36,134 nt of DNA, from NCBI GenBank assembly GCA_025456225.1, contig JALOLB010000035.1, positions 1 through 36,134 on the forward strand. The letters run 5' to 3'. The position numbers were made by a program, and so were the translations under genes. Positions 33,201 through 36,134 of the stretch are shown here, piece after piece; within the stretch, counting starts at the first letter, position 1, and each line of letters opens with the position of its first letter. The notes under the pieces were generated by a model. The model was not told the origin of the DNA. It searched no databases and worked only from the letters and a program-made list of their open reading frames with translations. The DNA is from Thermoanaerobaculaceae bacterium (GTDB lineage Bacteria; Acidobacteriota; Thermoanaerobaculia; Thermoanaerobaculales; Thermoanaerobaculaceae).

Positions 33201-33322
33201 GTCTCGCCGACGAGGCGCTCTACCGTGCCAAGCAGGGCGGGCGGAACCAGACCCGCGCCGAGCACGGCCCGCCCCGCAGCTCCTCCTCCTGGCCCGCCTT
33301 GATCGCCCCGCCTCAGGCCTGA
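30236..33322 (+). CDS. Two-component-regulator-propeller sensor diguanylate cyclase (GGDEF)
   Basis: Membrane sensor of 1028 residues. A signal peptide (to about residue 22) leads to a periplasmic ligand-binding propeller made of about 12-14 Reg_prop repeats of the type DGLPSDxVxSLL and LWVGTRNGGLARF (residues 30-650). A Y_Y_Y-like beta-sandwich (about 660-775, YTFQVWGRDYAGN), one membrane helix (about 783-805), a short coiled coil and a GGDEF domain follow. The active-site motif is GGEEF (924-928), and the inhibitory RxxD site (RAGD, 915-918) precedes it by five residues, so product feedback is expected. It should make cyclic di-GMP in response to an unknown, perhaps carbohydrate, signal. 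GTG 30236 has GGGGAGAG upstream and begins the signal peptide; the earlier GTG 30188 lies before the -10 box. Confidence 0.93.
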   Translation: MRAAVALLAAAMPVAAGAAPVVSEPISLGARSVRVFSDADGLPQNTVHAITLDQRGYLWVGTQDGAAYYDGRRWQPVDLPDRTRSNFVRCILPTSDGALWFGTQQGALYRLKDGQWNAEVLTGPGGDRVRANALLASSGPSGEPVVWVATHTQGLARWDARGWTIFDTRSGLPHNRVWGLLETKGAQGATLWVGTQGGLVCLRPGASQLAAEPGFPTESVNSLCETHDGSEATTLWAGTYGAGLARLTRDTWTRLTTRDGLPSDFVTSLIPDRLQNDSGAVWVGTDGGGAARVHGSTIEVLGTADGLPSDAVYSLLQTRAAEGARALWVGTRNGGLARVMEGQWRAVQPVPGRAALPVSGFVETREPGGGRELWVGTDGGGLARARGGQWAHFDRRSGDLPNDNILCLLGSRAPGGERLLWAGTRNGGLVRFDGRRWTVFSHSSGALPNNLVQALLETVDDQGRPTLWVGTRGGLSRFADGRWSTLTSADGLPSDSVLSLVEDRWVGGRRVLWAGTANGLARLEAGRWRTYDSTAGLLNTNIQSLHLSRSAEGEPQLWVGTDGGGLHCLTEGPGGERWFSLSDQSTPALPNNVISQVVEDAAGRLYVLTNRGVARLTRPAGRDAERREWQVHTYTVEDGLPLNQCNRGAALVDSRGRVWVGTVGGAGMLDPSQEIPDRESKRVVLRTFALDGGGRQHSVSNGQSLPWDTRRLRFEFDLLSYFREDDTRYRSQLTGLDREPSEWTSLQVRELGRVPAGRYTFQVWGRDYAGNVAGPASIQLAIRPAPWVAWWAWLVYLGLAALVVLAILHLRTRVLKRREEALRNLMEARTRELLQANELLVELSYLDPLTGIGNRRRFEERLLTEWKRAVRARSYLSLLMIDIDHFKPFNDAYGHQQGDVCLKGVATALVDALPRAGDSVARYGGEEFAVILPLTDRAGAVKVAESLRQRIEALAIPHKASSISRVVTISCGVATFIPAIDIEAGELIRLADEALYRAKQGGRNQTRAEHGPPRSSSSWPALIAPPQA

Positions 33323-33387
33323 GCGAGCTTCCGGTGGACCTCGGCGCCCGACAGGCGGATACTGGAGTCCCCCGGAGGAGGTTTCCG

Positions 33388-35094
33388 ATGGCACCCGCCG
33401 GCCGAGAGATCCCACGCGTCGCAGTGCTCGCGATGAGCTGCTTCCTGGCAGCTCCCGGTGCTCGTGCCGACGAGATGGCCATCGTGCCCCCGAGCGTGTG
33501 GAGCCAGGCGGCCCGAAGCGAGGCCGTGGAATGCCTGGTCGTGCTGCGGGACGTGGAGGGCGTGGCCGCCGGCCAGGACGAGGCCGCGGCCGGATCGCAG
33601 GCCGCCCCGCTGGCCCGCTGGCAGTCCCAGGGTGCGGAGGTGGCGCGCCGGTTCGAGCACCTCCGGATTGTCCGCCTGCGGGTGCCTGCTCGATTGCTCA
33701 CCACCCTGGCGACGGATCCCCAGGTCGCCGGGATCAGTCCGATACGCCTTGCCCGGGCGCTTCGCAAGGAAGGCAAGGCGCTCATGAGGGTCTCGGGGGT
33801 CCAGGTCAAGGGGTTCCTCGGCGAAGGGGTCGGCATCGCCATCCTCGACACCGGCGTGGACTACGGCCACCCCGAGCTTTCGCCGGGTGGCACGGGCCCT
33901 GGGGTCAAGACGGTCAAGCTCTTCGACGCCATCGACAACGACCAGGACCCTCGCGACAAGCAGGGGCACGGAACCTCGGTGGCGGGGATCGCCGCAGGTG
34001 GTGACGGCGGCGTGGCATCCAGGGCGACCGTGGTGGCGGTGCGGGTCCTGGACAGCGAGGGCGAGGGGGACAGCGAGCAGATCCTGGCCGGAATCGACGC
34101 GGTGCTGGGCAGCCTGCACGACGGCAACCCGTACAACATCCGCGTGCTCAACATGTCCCTCGGAGGCTATGGCGACGACTGGCAGCCGGGCAGTGGCACC
34201 TGTGACGACGTCGACCCGGCCTTCGCCGCGGCGTTCGATGCGCTCACCAGGGCCGGGGTGCTCGTCGTCGTGGCGTCGGGCAACGGTGGCTGCAGCAACG
34301 GTGTGGCGTGGCCGGCGTGCATGAGCAACGTGCTGGCGGTCGGTGCGGTCTACGACGACGAGATCTGCATGGATCCGATCCCGATGCCGTTCGGCTGTCA
34401 GTCGACGAGGATCAGCTTCGAGGCAAGCCAGTGCATGGACGACGGGTGCTCCCAGGACACCAAGACCGACCGCATCACCTGCTACACCGACTCGGGCTCC
34501 AAGCTCGGCGTGTGGGCGCCCTCCCACTGCGCCAAGGCGACCAGGAAGGGTGGCGGCTACGAGGAGTGCTTCGGGGGCACCTCGGCCGCCGCACCCTACA
34601 CGTCCGGTGTTGCGGCCCTGCTCGCCCAGGCCTACCCGCGCCACCTCCCGTCGGCCCTGCGTGCCGCGCTCGAGCAGACCGGCAACCCCCGACTCGATGC
34701 TCGCAACAACCTCACACGCAATCGCGTCGATGCGCTGGCCGCGTTCAACTTCCTGGCCGGCTACTGCCCGCCCCCGGCGACCCCCACCGATGTGAGGGTC
34801 AACCCCGTCGGGCTGTGCGAGGACCGGACCGCCACCCTCTCCTGGAGCGCTGTGGCGAACGCCGACCAGTACCGGGTGCAGCGCGCCGAGTCCGCTGACT
34901 TCGCGGGCGCGTCCGAGGAGGTGACGACCTCGGCCTCGGTCCTGGTGTCCCACGCATCCACAGCGCCCGCCACCATCCACCTGCGGGTGCGGGCGGAACG
35001 CACCTGCGGGAGCCTGTCGGCGTGGTCGGCAGGAGTCAGCGTGGCCTACAGTCCCCAGTGCGGGCGACAGGTCCGCCGCCACCTGACCCGATAG
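33388..35094 (+). CDS. Secreted subtilisin-like serine protease (S8) with C-terminal Fn3-like domain
   Basis: Exported peptidase of 568 residues with signal peptide (ending GARA before D, about residue 27) and an I9-like propeptide region (about 45-125, including LVVLRDVEG). The S8 domain has a complete triad: D154 in AILDTGVDYGHPEL, H194 in QGHGTSVAG and S399 in GGTSAAAPYTSG, with oxyanion N299 in ASGNGG. Ten or so Cys residues between 304 and 394 may form disulfides. The C-terminal part (about 455-560) looks like a fibronectin type III domain (ATLSWSAVANADQYRVQRA). ATG 33388 has GGAGGAGG 6 nt upstream and is followed by the signal peptide. It is convergent with the patatin gene, the stops being 17 nt apart. 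Confidence 0.92.
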   Translation: MAPAGREIPRVAVLAMSCFLAAPGARADEMAIVPPSVWSQAARSEAVECLVVLRDVEGVAAGQDEAAAGSQAAPLARWQSQGAEVARRFEHLRIVRLRVPARLLTTLATDPQVAGISPIRLARALRKEGKALMRVSGVQVKGFLGEGVGIAILDTGVDYGHPELSPGGTGPGVKTVKLFDAIDNDQDPRDKQGHGTSVAGIAAGGDGGVASRATVVAVRVLDSEGEGDSEQILAGIDAVLGSLHDGNPYNIRVLNMSLGGYGDDWQPGSGTCDDVDPAFAAAFDALTRAGVLVVVASGNGGCSNGVAWPACMSNVLAVGAVYDDEICMDPIPMPFGCQSTRISFEASQCMDDGCSQDTKTDRITCYTDSGSKLGVWAPSHCAKATRKGGGYEECFGGTSAAAPYTSGVAALLAQAYPRHLPSALRAALEQTGNPRLDARNNLTRNRVDALAAFNFLAGYCPPPATPTDVRVNPVGLCEDRTATLSWSAVANADQYRVQRAESADFAGASEEVTTSASVLVSHASTAPATIHLRVRAERTCGSLSAWSAGVSVAYSPQCGRQVRRHLTR

Positions 35095-35111
35095 CCACCT
35101 GGGGATGCGGA

Positions 35112-36008
35112 CTACCGCGCTGGTTGCTGTTTTGCAGCGAGTGCGGCGCGAATCCGGGGCAGCGCTGCCCGCGCCGCCTCCTCGCCGGCCTCGATGAGGC
35201 GCTTGGCCTGGCTGAAGTCATCGTAGCCAACATCGCCCACGAAGGGCTCGACCACCACGTCGGCCTCGCTCGCGTGCAGGCGTCCGATCTCGGCGGCCAT
35301 GATGCTGACGGTGTGCAACACCACGCCCACCGGAGTGCGCGGGCTGTCGGCCGGCACCGCGGCCGGGATCGCCACGGCAATCACCACGTCGGCACCCTTG
35401 CGGCGGGCGATGGCGGCGGGTACCGGAGCGGTCACGCCGCCGTCCACGTAGGTGATCCCGTCGATCTCCACCGGTACGAAGACTCCGGGGATGGCAGCCG
35501 ATGCGTGGACGGCGCGCGCCACCGGGCCAGCCTCGAAGACGGCGGTCTGACCGGTGCGCAGCTCCACGGCCACCGCGGCGTACGGCACCCTGAGCTGCTC
35601 GATGGTGCGGGCCCGGACGTGGGAGGTCACGAAGCGCTCGAGCTTCTCCCCCTTGACGAGACCCCCCGAGAGGAGTGAGAGGGCCCCGTAGTCGAAGAGG
35701 TCCTCCTTCTGGACCCGGAGCGCCGCCAGCTCGGCGTCGAGCACGCGCCCCGTGTCGGCGTAGAGGGCGCCGATGAGGGCACCGACGGACGTGCCCACCA
35801 CCAGGTCGACGGGGATCTTCTCCTGCTCCAGGACCCGCAGCACCCCGATGTGGGCAAACCCCCGCGCTCCCCCTCCTCCCAGGGCAACTCCGACCTTCGG
35901 CCGCACCTGCTGACCGCTGCCTCCGCGCGGGGAGGTGCTGGTACAGCCGAACGAGAGAGCCAGGAGGATGGCACAGGAGACGGCCGGGTTGCGAAGGGCC
36001 TTGTGCAC
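35112..36008 (-). CDS. Patatin-like phospholipase lipoprotein (RssA-like)
   Basis: A 298-residue predicted lipoprotein: signal peptide with lipobox LSFGC (C22), so it should be lipid-anchored to a membrane. The patatin domain has oxyanion motif GGGGARG (44-50), nucleophile S74 in GTSVG and catalytic D189 in VDGG. The family hydrolyses acyl esters of phospholipids; this short form, close to RssA, is usually periplasmic or inner-leaflet. The middle part GPVARAVHASAAIPGVFVPV is typical. GTG 36008 is preceded by GGGAG. It lies just downstream, in the same direction, of an SLH-domain gene whose stop is 15 nt upstream, so the two are probably cotranscribed. Substrate unknown. Confidence 0.92.
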   Translation of the reverse strand: MHKALRNPAVSCAILLALSFGCTSTSPRGGSGQQVRPKVGVALGGGGARGFAHIGVLRVLEQEKIPVDLVVGTSVGALIGALYADTGRVLDAELAALRVQKEDLFDYGALSLLSGGLVKGEKLERFVTSHVRARTIEQLRVPYAAVAVELRTGQTAVFEAGPVARAVHASAAIPGVFVPVEIDGITYVDGGVTAPVPAAIARRKGADVVIAVAIPAAVPADSPRTPVGVVLHTVSIMAAEIGRLHASEADVVVEPFVGDVGYDDFSQAKRLIEAGEEAARAALPRIRAALAAKQQPAR

Positions 36009-36023
36009 GTCACACTCTCCCGA

Positions 36024-36134
36024 TCAGTACAGGGTCAGCCCCAGGGTGCGCCCGAGGAAGGTGGCCATCTCGGCCCTGGTGAGGGTGGCCTCGGGGCAGA
36101 AGGTGGTGGGGGTGCAGCCGGTGGTGAGCCCCTC
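36024..36134 (-). CDS. SLH-domain (S-layer homology) protein, C-terminal fragment
   Basis: The frame is open to the window edge and ends at a TGA at 36024-36026. Its 36 visible residues read EGLTTGCTPTTFCPEATLTR, then AEMATFLGRTLGLTLY and stop. This is the second half of an S-layer homology repeat of the 'GittGC-x-x-FCP-x-x-x-x-TRaeMAtFL' type found at the C-terminus of surface or secreted proteins of Acidobacteria and relatives. The rest of the gene is outside the window. Only 15 nt separate its stop from the patatin GTG, suggesting an operon. Confidence 0.8.
   Translation of the reverse strand, partial: EGLTTGCTPTTFCPEATLTRAEMATFLGRTLGLTLY

Noticed and set aside
28880..33415. A 1511-codon open frame on the minus strand across the C1 peptidase and propeller-GGDEF genes
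   Set aside because: It is antisense to two genes with clear domains and signal peptides; such frames arise from the codon bias of very GC-rich DNA. Its low-complexity translation resembles no family.

Overview
This is a strongly GC-rich bacterial chromosome window. It has a Gram-negative, secretion-rich character: signal peptides, an outer-membrane porin, a patatin lipoprotein, a propeller-GGDEF sensor, an S-layer-homology fragment and a Ser/Thr kinase fused to TPRs. That mixture resembles Acidobacteriota (Thermoanaerobaculia/Holophagae-like), but this is inference from gene style; no rRNA or other marker gene for taxonomy is present. Many genes start with GTG or TTG behind GGAGG-type Shine-Dalgarno sites. 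Several others have a TAnnnT box 6-9 nt before the start codon and look leaderless.

Layout. 1-410: 3' end of a pseudopilin-like gene and its terminator. 526-8786: RNase G, convergent with an M23 peptidase and mfd, then a divergent TMTC-like membrane/TPR protein. The RNase G/M23 junction is a large inverted repeat containing 7-nt tandem repeats. 8820-20388 is the metabolic core: cysteine desulfurase, a frameshifted porin, fdhD, an oxalate/formate (OFA) family transporter, a broken ferritin-like gene, then the leftward operon fdhA-fdhB-receiver, with mobA upstream in the same direction. 20507-25227: a large secreted BNR-propeller protein and an AmpG-like permease. 25306-35094: kinase-TPR, a C1 peptidase, a propeller-GGDEF sensor and a subtilase. 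35112-36134: a patatin-like lipoprotein and the end of an SLH-domain protein.

How the core works together. The catalytic subunit FdhA is a selenoprotein: its frame is interrupted only by an in-frame TGA in CARL-U-HSSTV, and a GGUCU-loop hairpin of the E. coli fdhF type follows at the canonical distance. FdhB is a NuoE-NuoF fusion, which makes the pair a predicted NAD-linked formate dehydrogenase or CO2 reductase. FdhD and the cysteine desulfurase could supply the sulfur ligand, MobA the guanine dinucleotide, and the OFA transporter could move formate or oxalate. The fdhA and OFA-transporter promoters carry closely related 18-bp palindromes (14 of 18 identical) overlapping their -35 or -10 elements. 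I read this as one Rex- or CRP/FNR-family regulator controlling both. Two oddities make the system worth study: the NuoE domain of FdhB lacks two of its four expected cluster cysteines, and FdhD appears to have lost its usual loop cysteine(s).
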